The translations under genes were made by a program, and so were the position numbers. 64,000 nucleotides of DNA from Mesorhizobium sp. M1D.F.Ca.ET.043.01.1.1 (GTDB taxonomy: Bacteria > Pseudomonadota > Alphaproteobacteria > Rhizobiales > Rhizobiaceae), in contig NZ_CP034444.1 of the NCBI RefSeq assembly GCF_003952385.1, positions 6,089,001 to 6,153,000 on the forward strand. The letters run 5' to 3'. The notes below the pieces were generated by a model that was given only the letters and a program-made list of their open reading frames with translations, was not told the origin of the DNA and searched no databases. This document shows, one piece after another, positions 10,877 to 21,193 of this stretch (the stretch's first letter is position 1; each line of letters opens with the position of its first letter).

Positions 10877-11367
10877 TGTCCGCTCTTGGCCAAGCTGCAA
10901 AGGCGCTGCTGCTGAAAGATTTCGTCAGCGCCTTCTTCCTGTCGATGCGCCAGTTCGTGGCGCCGAAGGAGACGATCAACTATCCGCACGAGAAGGGGCC
11001 GATCAGCCCGCGCTTCCGTGGCGAGCATGCGCTGCGCCGCTACCCCAATGGCGAAGAGCGCTGCATCGCCTGCAAGCTCTGCGAAGCGATCTGCCCGGCG
11101 CAGGCGATCACCATCGAGGCCGGCCCGCGCCGCAACGACGGCACGCGCCGCACCGTGCGCTACGACATCGACATGGTGAAATGCATCTATTGCGGCTTCT
11201 GTCAGGAAGCCTGCCCGGTCGACGCCATTGTCGAGGGGCCGAATTTCGAATTCGCGACCGAGACGCGCGAGGAGCTTTACTACAACAAGGAAAAGCTGCT
11301 CGCGAACGGCGATCGCTGGGAGCGGGAACTGGCGCGCAACATCGCGCTGGACGCGCCCTATCGCTGA
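10876..11367 (+). CDS. nuoI: NADH-quinone oxidoreductase subunit I
   Basis: 163 aa, ferredoxin-like subunit with two [4Fe-4S] clusters (N6a and N6b). Both CxxCxxCxxxCP motifs are complete: [16 protein letters not shown] and [16 protein letters not shown]. The start ATG shares its A with the nuoH stop, so translation is coupled. Length equals that of rhizobial NuoI. It is followed by a 236-base gap with two hairpins, unusual inside this compact operon. Confidence 0.98.
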   Translation: MSALGQAAKALLLKDFVSAFFLSMRQFVAPKETINYPHEKGPISPRFRGEHALRRYPNGEERCIACKLCEAICPAQAITIEAGPRRNDGTRRTVRYDIDMVKCIYCGFCQEACPVDAIVEGPNFEFATETREELYYNKEKLLANGDRWERELARNIALDAPYR

Positions 11368-11405
11368 CATTTGACGCATGGACGGGGCGAGGGACCTCGT
11401 CCAGA

Positions 11406-11512
11406 GGATGATCCCGAAAAGTTGCAGACTTTTCGGACAAGAGCATCCTCCGGAATGAAAGAGTGTCGCATGTTTCTTTCGATCGGGTCTTTCAACCCGA
11501 TCGAAACATGCG
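11406..11512. repeat. Paired palindromic intergenic element between nuoI and nuoJ
   Basis: Two adjacent hairpins fill most of the gap. Hairpin 1: CCGAAAAGT (11414-11422) and ACTTTTCGG (11428-11436), a perfect 9-base stem with a 5-base loop, extended by the outer pair GGATG (11406-11410) and CATCC (11444-11448). Hairpin 2: arms CGCATGTT...CGATCGGG and CCCGATCG...AACATGCG from 11467 to 11512, with a small bulge on the left side. The core CCGAAAAGT...TTTCGG with an adjacent GATCATGCTC-like flank recurs at 37066-37103. Such elements are common between rhizobial genes. There is no T-run after either hairpin, so operon read-through is likely. Confidence 0.7.
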
Positions 11513-11603
11513 ATAGGAAACGCAACTTTTGCCAGCCGGAGGCGGCGGCGGACATCGAGCAAGGCGCCGAGTGCCGTGTTCGGACAGGAACCCGGGGGAA
11601 CCC

Positions 11604-12224
11604 ATGCTGAGTGGACTAGAGGCGGCCTTTTTCTACCTCTTCGCCTTTATCGCCGTGGCGTCGGCCTTCATGGTCATTTCGTCGCGCAACCCCGTGCATT
11701 CCGTGCTGTTTCTGATCCTCACCTTCTTCAACGCTGCCGGCCTCTTCATGCTGACCGGCGCCGAGTTCCTGGCGATGATCCTGCTCGTCGTCTATGTCGG
11801 CGCGGTGATGGTGCTGTTCCTGTTCGTCGTCATGATGCTCGACGTCGACTTCGCCGAGATGAAGCAGGGCGCGCTGCAATACGCGCCGATCGGCGCGCTG
11901 GTCGGGCTGATCCTGGCGGCGGAACTGATCGTCGTGCTCGGCGGCTACAGCTTCGCGCCGCAGCTGGCCTCCACGGTGGCCAAGCAGACGCCGGATCTCG
12001 CCGCGCGCTCCAACACGGCCGCGCTCGGCGACATCCTCTACACGGACTACCTCTATTACTTCCAGATCGCCGGCCTCGTGCTCCTGGTCGCCATGATCGG
12101 CGCCATCGTGTTGACGCTGCGCCACAAGGAAGGCGTCAAGCGGCAGTCTATCGCCGCCCAGGTCGGCCGCACGCCGGCGACGGGCATGGAAATCCGCAAG
12201 GTCAAGTCGGGCGAGGGTATCTGA
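11604..12224 (+). CDS. nuoJ: NADH-quinone oxidoreductase subunit J
   Basis: 206 aa, five hydrophobic helices. The family pattern is present: [20 protein letters not shown], then [20 protein letters not shown] with the conserved acidic residue of helix 3, then VVMMLDVDF. Start ATG 11604 follows CGGGGGAA. It opens the second half of the operon, which encodes the membrane arm, and lies one base before nuoK. Confidence 0.96.
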   Translation: MLSGLEAAFFYLFAFIAVASAFMVISSRNPVHSVLFLILTFFNAAGLFMLTGAEFLAMILLVVYVGAVMVLFLFVVMMLDVDFAEMKQGALQYAPIGALVGLILAAELIVVLGGYSFAPQLASTVAKQTPDLAARSNTAALGDILYTDYLYYFQIAGLVLLVAMIGAIVLTLRHKEGVKRQSIAAQVGRTPATGMEIRKVKSGEGI

Positions 12225-12225
12225 G

Positions 12226-12534
12226 ATGGTCGTCGGCATCGCGCATTACCTGACCGTATCGGCGATCCTGTTCACGCTCGGCGTGTTCGGCATCTTTTTG
12301 AACCGACGCAACATCATCGTCATCCTGATGTCGATCGAACTGATCCTGCTCGCGGTCAACATCAACTTCGTCGCCTTCTCGGCGGCGCTGCATGACCTCG
12401 TCGGACAGGTCTTCGCCCTGTTTGTGCTGACGGTCGCCGCGGCCGAGGCCGCGATCGGACTTGCCATTCTTGTCGTCTTCTTCCGCAACCGCGGCTCGAT
12501 CGCGGTCGAAGACGTGAACCAGATGAAGGGTTGA
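12226..12534 (+). CDS. nuoK: NADH-quinone oxidoreductase subunit K
   Basis: 102 aa, three transmembrane helices, homologous to MrpC of Na+/H+ antiporters. The conserved membrane glutamates are seen in [19 protein letters not shown] and in [15 protein letters not shown]. The C-terminus [12 protein letters not shown] is as in rhizobial homologues. ATG 12226 begins one base after the nuoJ stop. Confidence 0.97.
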   Translation: MVVGIAHYLTVSAILFTLGVFGIFLNRRNIIVILMSIELILLAVNINFVAFSAALHDLVGQVFALFVLTVAAAEAAIGLAILVVFFRNRGSIAVEDVNQMKG

Positions 12535-12545
12535 CGGGAACAACC

Positions 12546-14519
12546 ATGTACCAGGCCATCGTCTTCCTTCCGCTGCTCGGCTTCCTGATTGTCGGCCTGT
12601 TCGGCAATTCGCTCGGCGCAAAGGCATCCGAATACATCACCTCCGGCTTCCTGGTGATCTCGGGAGTGCTGTCGTGGATCGCCTTCTTCACCGTCGGCTT
12701 CGGCCACGGCGAGGTGTTCACCGTGCCGGTGCTGCGCTGGATCCAGGCCGGCGGGCTCGATGCCGCCTGGGCGCTGAGGATCGACACGCTCACGGTCGTG
12801 ATGCTGGTCGTCGTCAACACCGTGTCGGCGCTGGTCCATATCTATTCGATCGGCTACATGCACCACGATCCGGACCGGCCGCGCTTCTTCGCCTATCTGT
12901 CGCTGTTCACCTTCGCGATGTTGATGCTGGTGACGGCGGATAATCTGGTGCAGATGTTCTTCGGCTGGGAAGGCGTCGGCCTCGCCTCCTACCTGCTGAT
13001 CGGCTTCTGGTACAAGAAGCCCTCCGCCAACGCCGCCGCCATCAAAGCCTTCGTCGTCAACCGCGTTGGCGACTTCGGCTTCGCGCTCGGCATCTTCGGC
13101 GTCTTCGTGCTGTTCGGCTCGGTCAATCTCGGCACCGTCTTTGCCAACGCCGCGTCCTTCCTTCCGGCCGAAGGCGCGCCGGAGGGCGCCGCCGTACTCA
13201 CCTTCCTCGGCAATGCGCTCGACAAGCACACGGCGCTGACGGTGGTCTGCCTGCTGCTCTTCATGGGCGCCATGGGCAAGTCGGCGCAGGTGCCGCTGCA
13301 CACCTGGCTGCCCGACGCCATGGAGGGCCCGACGCCCGTCTCTGCGCTGATCCATGCCGCCACCATGGTGACGGCCGGCGTGTTCATGCTGGCGAGGCTT
13401 TCGCCGCTGTTCGAGCTGTCGCATTCGGCGCTCACCGTCGTAGTCTTCATCGGCGCCTTCACCGCCTTCTTCGCGGCGACCGTCGGTCTGGTCCAGAACG
13501 ACATCAAACGCGTCATCGCCTATTCGACCTGCTCGCAACTCGGTTACATGTTCGTGGCGCTCGGCGTCGGCGCCTATGGCGCGGCGATCTTCCACCTGTT
13601 CACGCACGCCTTCTTCAAGGCGCTGCTCTTCCTCGGCTCGGGTTCGGTCATCCACGCCGTCTCCGACGAGCAGGACATGCGCAATATGGGCGGCTTGAGG
13701 ACGCTTATCCCCAAGACCTACTGGATGATGGTGATCGGCACGCTGGCGCTGACCGGCGTCGGCATCCCGGCGACGGTGATCGGTACCGCCGGCTTCTTCT
13801 CCAAGGACGCCATCATCGAAGCATCCTTCGCCAGCCACAATGCGGTCGCGGGCTTCGCCTTCATCCTGCTGGTGATCGCCGCCGGCTTCACCAGCTTCTA
13901 CTCCTGGCGGCTGATCTTCATGACCTTCCACGGCGAGCCGCGCGCCAGCCACGAGGTCATGCATCACGTGCATGAATCGCCGCCGGTGATGCTGGTGCCG
14001 CTCTATGTGCTGGCCGCCGGCGCTTTGTTTGCCGGCATCGCCTTCCACGGCGCTTTCATCGGCGAAGGCTATGGCGAGTTCTGGAAGGCATCGCTGTTCA
14101 CGCTGCCGGAGAACCACATCCTGCACGAGATCCACGAATTGCCGCTGTGGGTGGAACTGGCGCCGTTCATCGCCATGGTCATCGGCTTCGCGGTTGCCTG
14201 GAAGTTCTACATCCGCTCGCCGGAGCTGCCGCGGAGCGTCGCTGCCAACCATCGCCTGCTCTACGGCTTCCTGCTCAACAAGTGGTACTTCGACGAACTC
14301 TACGACTTCCTGTTCGTGCGCCCGGCGAAGCGCCTTGGCCGGTTCCTGTGGAAGACCGGTGACGGCGCCATCATCGACGGGCTCGGCCCCGACGGCATCT
14401 CGGCGCGCGTCGTCGACGTCACCAACCGGGTCGTCAAGCTGCAGACCGGCTATCTCTACCACTATGCCTTCGCCATGCTGATCGGCGTGGCCGCTCTCGT
14501 CACCTGGATGATGCTCTGA
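12546..14519 (+). CDS. nuoL: NADH-quinone oxidoreductase subunit L
   Basis: 657 aa, distal antiporter-like proton-pumping subunit with about 16 helices. Visible landmarks are [18 protein letters not shown] with the conserved helix-5 Glu, [37 protein letters not shown] and [20 protein letters not shown]. The C-terminal lateral helix region ends LVTWMML. ATG 12546 was chosen over an in-frame TTG at 12531 that overlaps nuoK. Its stop overlaps the nuoM start. Confidence 0.98.
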   Translation: MYQAIVFLPLLGFLIVGLFGNSLGAKASEYITSGFLVISGVLSWIAFFTVGFGHGEVFTVPVLRWIQAGGLDAAWALRIDTLTVVMLVVVNTVSALVHIYSIGYMHHDPDRPRFFAYLSLFTFAMLMLVTADNLVQMFFGWEGVGLASYLLIGFWYKKPSANAAAIKAFVVNRVGDFGFALGIFGVFVLFGSVNLGTVFANAASFLPAEGAPEGAAVLTFLGNALDKHTALTVVCLLLFMGAMGKSAQVPLHTWLPDAMEGPTPVSALIHAATMVTAGVFMLARLSPLFELSHSALTVVVFIGAFTAFFAATVGLVQNDIKRVIAYSTCSQLGYMFVALGVGAYGAAIFHLFTHAFFKALLFLGSGSVIHAVSDEQDMRNMGGLRTLIPKTYWMMVIGTLALTGVGIPATVIGTAGFFSKDAIIEASFASHNAVAGFAFILLVIAAGFTSFYSWRLIFMTFHGEPRASHEVMHHVHESPPVMLVPLYVLAAGALFAGIAFHGAFIGEGYGEFWKASLFTLPENHILHEIHELPLWVELAPFIAMVIGFAVAWKFYIRSPELPRSVAANHRLLYGFLLNKWYFDELYDFLFVRPAKRLGRFLWKTGDGAIIDGLGPDGISARVVDVTNRVVKLQTGYLYHYAFAMLIGVAALVTWMML

Positions 14520-16024
14520 TGACCGACTGGCCAATCCTCTCGCTGGTCACCTTCCTGCCGCTGGTTGGTGTTCTGCTCATTCTGCCGATCAGCGACAACA
14601 GCGAAAACGCGCGCCGCAACATCCGCTCGATCGCCTTCATCACGACGGCGTTCACCTTCGTGGTGTCGCTGTTCATCTGGAAGGGCTTCGACAATTCGCA
14701 GGCCGGCTTCCAGTTCGTCGAGAAGCACGCCTGGCTGGATTCAGGCATCTCCTACCATATGGGCGTCGACGGCATCTCGATGCTGTTCGTGATCCTGACC
14801 ACCTTCCTGATGCCGCTCAGCATCCTCGCCTCATGGGAGGCGATCGAGAAGCGGGTCAAGGCTTACATGATCGCCTTCCTGATCCTCGAGACGCTGATGA
14901 TCGGCGTGTTCTGCGCGCTCGACATCGTGCTCTTCTATGTCTTCTTCGAGGGCGGCCTGATCCCGATGTTCATCATCATCGGCGTCTGGGGCGGCAAGCG
15001 GCGCGTCTATGCATCGTTCAAGTTCTTCCTCTATACGCTCGCCGGCTCGGTGCTGATGCTGCTCGCCATCATGGCGATGTTCTTCCAGTCAGGCACGACC
15101 GACATCACCACGCTGCTGACGCACAACTTCCCGGCCAACATGCAGACCTGGCTGTGGCTCGCCTTCTTCGCCTCCTTCGCGGTGAAGATGCCGATGTGGC
15201 CGGTGCACACCTGGCTGCCGGACGCGCATGTCGAGGCGCCGACCGCCGGCTCGGTCATCCTGGCCGCCATCCTCCTGAAGATGGGTGGATACGGCTTCCT
15301 GCGCTTCTCGCTGCCGATGTTTCCGCTGGCGTCGGAGACATTCGCGCCGCTGATCTTCACGCTGTCCGTCGTCGCCATCATCTACACCTCGCTGGTGGCG
15401 CTGATGCAGGAGGACATGAAGAAGCTGATCGCCTATTCGTCGGTCGCCCATATGGGCTTCGTCACCATGGGCATCTTCGCGATGAACCAGGAAGGCGTGC
15501 AGGGCGCGATGTTCCAGATGCTCAGCCACGGCCTCGTCTCCGGCGCGCTGTTCCTGTGCGTCGGCGTCATCTACGACCGCATGCACACACGCGAGATCGA
15601 CGCCTATGGCGGCCTGGTCAACAACATGCCGAAATACGCCACCGTGTTCATGATCTTCACCATGGCCAATGTCGGCCTGCCGGGCACCAGCGGCTTCGTC
15701 GGCGAGTTCCTGACCATGCTCGGCGTTTTCCGGGTCAACACCTGGGTGGCCTTCTTCGCCGCCACCGGCGTGATCCTGTCGGCCGCTTACGCGCTCTGGC
15801 TCTACCGCCGCGTGATCTTCGGCGCACTAACGAAGGAAAGTCTGAAGAACCTGCTCGACCTGTCGCCGCGCGAGAAGGCGATCATCTACCCGCTGGTCGT
15901 GCTGGTCATCTTCTTCGGCGTCTACCCGGCGCCGGTGTTCGACGCCACGACGCAGTCGGTCAAGGCACTCGTCACCAACGTCACCGCATCCATCAATTCC
16001 GCGCAGACCGCGGCGGCGAACTGA
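14519..16024 (+). CDS. nuoM: NADH-quinone oxidoreductase subunit M
   Basis: 501 aa antiporter-like membrane subunit. Landmarks are [20 protein letters not shown] with the essential helix-5 Glu, [20 protein letters not shown] with the helix-7 Lys, [19 protein letters not shown] and [20 protein letters not shown]. The start ATG shares one base with the nuoL stop. Length and motif spacing match the family. Confidence 0.98.
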   Translation: MTDWPILSLVTFLPLVGVLLILPISDNSENARRNIRSIAFITTAFTFVVSLFIWKGFDNSQAGFQFVEKHAWLDSGISYHMGVDGISMLFVILTTFLMPLSILASWEAIEKRVKAYMIAFLILETLMIGVFCALDIVLFYVFFEGGLIPMFIIIGVWGGKRRVYASFKFFLYTLAGSVLMLLAIMAMFFQSGTTDITTLLTHNFPANMQTWLWLAFFASFAVKMPMWPVHTWLPDAHVEAPTAGSVILAAILLKMGGYGFLRFSLPMFPLASETFAPLIFTLSVVAIIYTSLVALMQEDMKKLIAYSSVAHMGFVTMGIFAMNQEGVQGAMFQMLSHGLVSGALFLCVGVIYDRMHTREIDAYGGLVNNMPKYATVFMIFTMANVGLPGTSGFVGEFLTMLGVFRVNTWVAFFAATGVILSAAYALWLYRRVIFGALTKESLKNLLDLSPREKAIIYPLVVLVIFFGVYPAPVFDATTQSVKALVTNVTASINSAQTAAAN

Positions 16025-16037
16025 CGGGGGAAAAACC

Positions 16038-17474
16038 ATGACGCCGGACCTTCTCTCCAGCCTTTCGCTCTCGACGCCGGAGCTGATCCTCGCCATCGGC
16101 GCGCTGGCGCTTCTGATGGTGGGCGCCTATTCGCGCTCCAACAACACGACGACGGTGACCGGCCTAGCGGTCGCGGTGCTTGTGATCGCCGGCCTGTGGC
16201 TGGCTTCCTCGGGCGGCGAGGGGGCTGCCTACGGCAGCGCCTTCGTCCAGGATTCCTTCGGCCGCTTCATGAAGATGCTGGCGCTGATCGGCTCGGCCGT
16301 GACGCTCGTCATGTCGATGCGCTTCGCCAGGCAGGAGCATTTCGACAAGTTCGAATATCCGGTGCTGATCGTGCTCTGCACGCTCGGCATGATGCTGATG
16401 ATCTCGGCCAACGGCATGATCGGGCTCTATCTCGGCCTCGAGTTGCAGTCTCTGGCGATCTATGTGCTGGCGGCGATCAACCGCGACAACCTCCGCTCGA
16501 CCGAGGCCGGCCTCAAATATTTCGTGCTCGGCGCGCTGTCGTCCGGCATGCTGCTCTACGGCATCAGCCTGGTCTACGGCTACACCGGCAATACCGGCTT
16601 CCACGAAATCGCGACGGCGCTCGGCAGCGGCGAGCGCCAGCTCGGCCTGGTCTTCGGCCTGGTGTTCGTGCTCGCGGGCCTTGCCTTCAAGATCTCCGCC
16701 GTGCCGTTCCACATGTGGACGCCGGACGTGTATGAAGGCGCGCCGACGCCGATCACCGCCTTCCTGGCCGCGGCGCCGAAGATGGCGGCGATGGCGCTGA
16801 TCGTGCGCGTCACCATGGGCGCCTTCAAGCCGATCGCCGCCGACTGGCAGCAGATCGTCGTCTTCATCTCGATCGCCTCGATGGCGCTCGGCGCCTTTGC
16901 CGCCATCGGCCAGACCAACATCAAGCGCCTGATGGCCTATTCCTCGATCGGCCACATGGGCTACGCGCTGGTCGGCCTTGCCGCCAACAGCCAGGCCGGG
17001 GTGCGCGGCGTCGCCATCTACATGCTGATCTATCTGGTGATGACGCTCGGCACCTTCGCCTTCATCCTCGCCATGCGGCGCAAGGAGGGCAATGTCGAGC
17101 AAATCGGCGATCTCGCCGGCCTGGCTTCAACCAATCCGATGATGGCCACCATCCTCACCATCCTGATGTTCTCGCTGGCCGGCATCCCGCCGCTCGCGGG
17201 CTTCTGGGGGAAGTGGTACGTGTTCCTGGCCGCCATCAACGCGCATCTCTACGCGCTGGCGATTATCGGCGTGCTGGCTTCGGTGGTGGGCGCCTATTAT
17301 TACCTGCGCATCATCAAGATCATGTGGTTCGACGAGCCTGTCGGCGGCTTCGTGCCGATGGCCAGCGAACTGCGGCTCGTTCTCGGCGTCAGCGGCGCCT
17401 TCGTGCTGTTCTACGTGCTGATCGGCGGACCGATCGGCAGCTACGCCGAAGCCGCCGCAAAGACCTTCTTCTGA
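16038..17474 (+). CDS. nuoN: NADH-quinone oxidoreductase subunit N
   Basis: 478 aa, third antiporter-like subunit. Landmarks are [20 protein letters not shown] with the conserved Glu, [40 protein letters not shown] and [20 protein letters not shown]. Start ATG at 16038 follows GGGGGAAAAACC. It closes the complex I operon; birA begins 4 bases after the stop and is probably co-transcribed. Confidence 0.98.
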   Translation: MTPDLLSSLSLSTPELILAIGALALLMVGAYSRSNNTTTVTGLAVAVLVIAGLWLASSGGEGAAYGSAFVQDSFGRFMKMLALIGSAVTLVMSMRFARQEHFDKFEYPVLIVLCTLGMMLMISANGMIGLYLGLELQSLAIYVLAAINRDNLRSTEAGLKYFVLGALSSGMLLYGISLVYGYTGNTGFHEIATALGSGERQLGLVFGLVFVLAGLAFKISAVPFHMWTPDVYEGAPTPITAFLAAAPKMAAMALIVRVTMGAFKPIAADWQQIVVFISIASMALGAFAAIGQTNIKRLMAYSSIGHMGYALVGLAANSQAGVRGVAIYMLIYLVMTLGTFAFILAMRRKEGNVEQIGDLAGLASTNPMMATILTILMFSLAGIPPLAGFWGKWYVFLAAINAHLYALAIIGVLASVVGAYYYLRIIKIMWFDEPVGGFVPMASELRLVLGVSGAFVLFYVLIGGPIGSYAEAAAKTFF

Positions 17475-17478
17475 CGGG

Positions 17479-18300
17479 ATGGCATTTCGGCTGGCTCCAA
17501 CCGCGGCGTCGGAGGGATTCCGGATCGAGGCCCATGACAGCGTCGGCTCGACCAATGCGCTGGCGCTCGAGCATGCGCGGACCGGCGATCCCGGCAAGCT
17601 CTGGGTGGTCTCGAAGAAGCAGGAAAGCGGGCGAGGGCGGCGCGGCCGCGCCTGGGCGACGCCCGAGGGCAATCTGGCGGCGACGCTGCTCCTGGTTCCC
17701 GGCGGCGAGCTCAGGCTTGCCGCAACGCTCGGCTTCGTCGCCGGGCTTGCGCTTGCGGATGCGCTCGACGCCGTCGTCCCGCAAGGCCGGATCGCCGTTG
17801 CCCTGGACGGCGTCAGCGAAGGACGCAATCGCTTCGAATTGAAATGGCCGAACGACGTGCTGGCCTCCGGCGCCAAGCTCGCCGGCATCCTGCTGGAGTC
17901 GGCCATGCTCGATGGCGGCCGCTTTGCCGTCGCCGTCGGCATCGGTGTCAATGTCGTGGCTTACCCGCAGGATCTGCCTTATCCGGCGACTTCGCTCAAG
18001 GCGCTGGGCGCCAATTGCGATGCCGAGACGCTGTTCCTGGCGCTCTCCGACGCATGGAGCGAAAATGCCCGATTGTGGGACGACGGGCGCGGGCTTACCG
18101 CCATCAGGAAGCGCTGGCTGGCCCGGGCGGCCGGGCTCGGCGGTGAGGTTGCTGTCAGAATTGACGGCAATGTGGTGCGCGGCGTCTTCGAGACCATTGA
18201 CGAGGACTGCCGTTTCGTGATCCGCGACGATGATGGATCCGTTCTGACGATCGCGGCCGGCGACGTGCATTTCGGCGCGGTCGCGTCAGCGCGGGTATAG
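17479..18300 (+). CDS. birA: Biotin--[acetyl-CoA-carboxylase] ligase
   Basis: 273 aa. It activates biotin with ATP and attaches it to the biotin carboxyl carrier protein. The biotinyl-AMP loop is GRGRRGRAW (51-59) and the KWPNDV motif is at 122-127, followed by KLAGILLES. The N-terminal winged helix of E. coli BirA is absent, so it is a non-repressor type. Placement directly after nuoN is a known rhizobial arrangement. Start ATG 17479 lies 4 bases after nuoN with GACGGG upstream. Confidence 0.95.
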   Translation: MAFRLAPTAASEGFRIEAHDSVGSTNALALEHARTGDPGKLWVVSKKQESGRGRRGRAWATPEGNLAATLLLVPGGELRLAATLGFVAGLALADALDAVVPQGRIAVALDGVSEGRNRFELKWPNDVLASGAKLAGILLESAMLDGGRFAVAVGIGVNVVAYPQDLPYPATSLKALGANCDAETLFLALSDAWSENARLWDDGRGLTAIRKRWLARAAGLGGEVAVRIDGNVVRGVFETIDEDCRFVIRDDDGSVLTIAAGDVHFGAVASARV

Positions 18301-18396
18301 TTTTGTTTTTGCGCAATTCCGGACGGAAAACCGTGACACACTCTTCCTGGAATTGCGCTGGTGGCTTGGCCTGAGCGGCCAGGAAGGAAAGAATGC

Positions 18397-20067
18397 ATGG
18401 CGAATAAAGATAACGCCGAGCTCGTCTTCGCGCCGCTTGGCGGCGTCGGCGAGATCGGCATGAACTTCGCCCTCTATGGCTACGGGCCGGCCGACGCGCG
18501 CGAGTGGATTATCGTCGATGTCGGCGTAACCTTTCCCGACACCGCGCATCCGGGCGTCGATCTCATCCTGCCCGATACGCGCTTCATCGAGGAGAACCTC
18601 GACGGCTTGCGCGGCATCGTCATCACCCATGCGCATGAGGACCACTATGGCGCGCTGCTCGACATCTGGCCGAAGCTCAAAGCGCCTGTCTGGATGACGC
18701 CGTTCACCGCCGGCCTGCTCGAGGCCAAGCGGCAGGGCGAGCAGAATGCGCCGAAGATTCCGGCATCGATCTACCGGGCCGGCGAGAAGTTCACCATCGG
18801 GCCGTTCGAGATCGAGGCCATTCCGGTGGCGCACTCGATCCCCGAGCCGATGTCGCTGGCGATCGCCTCGCCGGCCGGCACCGTCATCCATACCGGCGAC
18901 TGGAAGATCGATCCGGCGCCGACGATCGGGCCCATGACAGACGAGGCGCGCTTCCGCGCCTATGGCGACAAGGGCGTGCTGGCGCTGATCTGCGATTCCA
19001 CCAATGCATTAAGGGAAGGCGAGTCGCCGTCGGAAGTGGCGGTGGGCGAGGGCCTGAAGGGCGTCATCGAGAAGGCCAAGGGCCGCGTCGCGGTAACCAC
19101 CTTCTCCTCCAATGTCGGGCGCATCGTGTCGATCGCCAGGGCGGCGCGCGACGCCGGCCGGCAATGCCTGGTGCTCGGCCGCTCGCTGAAGCGCGTTATC
19201 GATGTCGCGGGTGAGCTCGGCTATATGGACGGCCTGCCGGAATTCATCGCCGAGGAGGATTACGGCTTCATCCCGCGCGAGAACCTGGTGATCATCTGCA
19301 CCGGCAGCCAGGGCGAGCCGCTGGCGGCACTGGCGAAGCTGTCGCGCGACGAGATGAAGTCGGTGGCGCTGACGGCCGGCGACACGGTGGTGTTTTCCTC
19401 ACGCACCATTCCCGGCAACGAGAAGGCAATTCTCGAGATCAAGAACCGGCTGATCGATCTCGGCATGAAGATCATCGAGGACGGCGATGCGCTGGTCCAT
19501 GTTTCCGGCCATCCGCGCCGCAGCGAATTGCGCAAGATGTATGAATGGGTGCGGCCGCAGATCGGCGTGCCGGTGCATGGCGAGGCGGCGCATCTGGTGG
19601 CGCAGGGCTCGCTGATGTCGATGTCGGGCATCGGCCAGGTGGCGCAGGTGCGCGACGGCGACATGCTGAGGCTCTGGCCGGGCCCGGCCACGATCATCGA
19701 CCAGGTGCCGTTCGGCCGCCTCTACAAGGACGGATACTTGATCGGGACCGACCAGGCGATGGGCATACGCGACCGGCGCAAGCTGTCCTATGCCGGCCAT
19801 GTCGCGGTCAATGTCGTGCTCGACGACAAATACGAGCTGGCCGGCGACCCTGATCTGGTCGCCATCGGCGTCGCCGAGGCGGACGCCAGCGGCGAGACGC
19901 TGGAAGACCTGATGCTCGATGCGGCAATCGGCGCGGTGGACTCGATCCCCCGCCAGCGCCGAAAAGACCTCGACCTGGTGCAGGAGGCAGTGCGTCGCGC
20001 GGTGCGCGGCGCCGCCAACGAAGCCTGGGGCAAGAAGCCGCTGGTGACGGTGTTCGTCACGCGGTGA
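18397..20067 (+). CDS. rnj: Ribonuclease J (metallo-beta-lactamase / beta-CASP)
   Basis: 556 aa. RNase J has 5'-3' exonuclease and endonuclease activity in mRNA and rRNA processing. The metallo-beta-lactamase core motif HAHEDH is at 78-83; further metal-site and beta-CASP motifs are IHTGDWKID, LICDSTNA, TFSSNVGRI, IICTGSQGEP, FSSRTIPGNE and the C-terminal VHVSGHPRRSEL. I chose ATG 18397 (MANKDNAE) because AGGAAGGAAAG ends 5 bases before it; a GTG at 18361 is in frame but less likely. It lies about 96 bases after birA. Confidence 0.95.
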   Translation: MANKDNAELVFAPLGGVGEIGMNFALYGYGPADAREWIIVDVGVTFPDTAHPGVDLILPDTRFIEENLDGLRGIVITHAHEDHYGALLDIWPKLKAPVWMTPFTAGLLEAKRQGEQNAPKIPASIYRAGEKFTIGPFEIEAIPVAHSIPEPMSLAIASPAGTVIHTGDWKIDPAPTIGPMTDEARFRAYGDKGVLALICDSTNALREGESPSEVAVGEGLKGVIEKAKGRVAVTTFSSNVGRIVSIARAARDAGRQCLVLGRSLKRVIDVAGELGYMDGLPEFIAEEDYGFIPRENLVIICTGSQGEPLAALAKLSRDEMKSVALTAGDTVVFSSRTIPGNEKAILEIKNRLIDLGMKIIEDGDALVHVSGHPRRSELRKMYEWVRPQIGVPVHGEAAHLVAQGSLMSMSGIGQVAQVRDGDMLRLWPGPATIIDQVPFGRLYKDGYLIGTDQAMGIRDRRKLSYAGHVAVNVVLDDKYELAGDPDLVAIGVAEADASGETLEDLMLDAAIGAVDSIPRQRRKDLDLVQEAVRRAVRGAANEAWGKKPLVTVFVTR

Positions 20068-20078
20068 CGAACAAGGGA

Positions 20079-20171
20079 ATAGGGGAGTAAGGCAGTAGGG
20101 GAATAGGGAAGAATAAGCAGTTTGTATTTGTTCAGACTCGTTTCCCTACTGCCCTACTCCCTTACTCCCCT
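20079..20171. repeat. Imperfect inverted repeat after rnj
   Basis: The left arm AGGGGAGTAAGGCAGTAGGG (20081-20100) is complementary to the right arm CCCTACTGCC...TTACTCCCCT (20144-20171), with an 8-base insertion in the right arm and about 43 bases between. The left side also has short direct repeats of the type GGGAATAGGGG. It lies between rnj and mce. No terminator T-run is seen. Confidence 0.65.
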
Positions 20172-20186
20172 AAAGCGGAGCGCTTT

Positions 20187-20591
20187 ATGCTCGGACGCCT
20201 GAACCATGTCGCGCTAGCCGTGCCGGACCTGGCCGCGGCGAGCGCGGCCTATCGCGAAATGCTGGGGGCCCGGCTGAGCGAGCCGCAGGCACTGCCGGAG
20301 CACGGAGTGACGGTGGTGTTCGTCGATGTCGGCAACACCAAGATCGAGCTGCTGGAGCCGCTGGGCGATGCTTCGCCGATCGCCGCATTCCTCGAGAGGA
20401 ATCCCTCGGGCGGCATGCATCACGTCTGTTACGAGGTCGACGACATCCTGGCCGCGCGCGATCATCTCAAGGCGAGCGGTGCGCGCGTGCTCGGCGACGG
20501 CAACCCGAAGATCGGCGCGCATGGCAAGCCGGTGCTGTTCCTGCACCCCAAGGACTTCTTCGGCACGCTGGTGGAACTGGAGCAGGCATGA
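20187..20591 (+). CDS. mce: Methylmalonyl-CoA epimerase (VOC family)
   Basis: 134 aa. It interconverts (R)- and (S)-methylmalonyl-CoA in propionyl-CoA metabolism. The VOC fold starts MLGRLNHVALAVPDLAAASA with the metal-binding His; other family pieces are FVDVGNTKIELLEPLG, GGMHHVCYEVDDI and the final FGTLVELEQ with the metal-binding Glu. The start ATG 20187 follows AGCGGAGCGCTTT. Its stop overlaps the next ATG by four bases. Confidence 0.94.
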   Translation: MLGRLNHVALAVPDLAAASAAYREMLGARLSEPQALPEHGVTVVFVDVGNTKIELLEPLGDASPIAAFLERNPSGGMHHVCYEVDDILAARDHLKASGARVLGDGNPKIGAHGKPVLFLHPKDFFGTLVELEQA

Positions 20592-20872
20592 ACTGGGTTT
20601 CCTTCGTAGCGCTGTTCTTCGTCACATGGTGGCTGGTGCTGTTCGCAGTGCTGCCGTTCAGCCTGCGCACCCAGGACGAGGATAAGGACGTGACGCTGGG
20701 CACCGTTTCGAGCGCGCCCAAGGGACCGCACATGCTGCGCGCGGCGATCCGCACGACGATCGTGACCGCGATCGTGATAGGCATTTTCTACGGGCTGACG
20801 AGGGGGCTCGGCCTTGGCTTCGATGACATTCCGCACATCGTGCCGGACTTTAGTCATACTACCGGCAACTAA
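20588..20872 (+). CDS. DUF1467 family small membrane protein
   Basis: 94 aa, two predicted membrane helices (about 3-22 and 54-74) joined by a polar loop with RTQDEDKDVTLGT and GPHMLRAAIRTT. It matches the alphaproteobacterial DUF1467 family, usually found between mce and proS. The ATGA overlap with mce implies coupled translation. Function unknown. Confidence 0.9.
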   Translation: MNWVSFVALFFVTWWLVLFAVLPFSLRTQDEDKDVTLGTVSSAPKGPHMLRAAIRTTIVTAIVIGIFYGLTRGLGLGFDDIPHIVPDFSHTTGN

Positions 20873-21007
20873 AGTCCTACATAGTCTCCGCAAGTATTGA
20901 GCCGCCGGCGCGCGCTTTGGTTGAAATCGGAAGCCGGCTTCCGATTTTCGCGGCTAATTATGGGTAATGCTGTTTGGCAGTCTGTCGTGCTAAGCAGATG
21001 ATTGCAC

Positions 21008-21037
21008 AAAAAAAATGCAAGGCACGAGGCCTTGCAA
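21008..21037 (-). terminator. Rho-independent terminator on the minus strand
   Basis: Read on the minus strand: a perfect stem TGCAAGG/CCTTGCA (plus-strand positions 21016-21022 and 21030-21036) closed further by a C-G pair, with a 5-base loop, followed directly by eight T residues (21015 down to 21008). It is a textbook intrinsic terminator in this direction only. No minus-strand protein gene ends here, so it implies a non-coding transcript. Confidence 0.8.
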
Positions 21038-21159
21038 TTTAAACGCGTCCGATCCGTTTCCGGTGTCCGGCGGCAGCGAGTTACCGCGCCTAGATCGCAT
21101 CCTCCCAAGACTTTGACCGCGTAGGAGAGCAGATTTTTCTCCGCCCTCTCGGTTATCGG
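21008..21159 (-). ncRNA. Probable trans-acting small RNA, about 150 nt, between DUF1467 gene and proS
   Basis: A complete transcription unit is visible on the minus strand: -35 CGTGAC (21193-21188), 17-base spacer, -10 TCTAGT (21170-21165), a predicted start near 21159, and the intrinsic terminator at 21037-21008. Internal helices are possible, such as GGCGCGGTAAC with the later CTGCCGCC, and CTCTCC with GGAGGA. The only overlapping reading frame has no family resemblance. As I recall, the rhizobial small RNA family alpha-r9 (Smr9C of Sinorhizobium meliloti, about 149 nt) lies next to proS; length and place agree, but this needs a covariance-model test. Confidence 0.62.
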
Positions 21160-21164
21160 CGCAC

Positions 21165-21193
21165 ACTAGACCAAGGCAGGCGACAATGTCACG
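21165..21193 (-). promoter_or_regulatory. Sigma-70 type promoter of the small RNA
   Basis: CGTGAC (21193-21188) resembles the rhizobial -35 CTTGAC; TCTAGT (21170-21165) is the -10; the spacer is exactly 17 bases. It is positioned to fire leftward into the RNA that ends at 21008. Confidence 0.5.
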
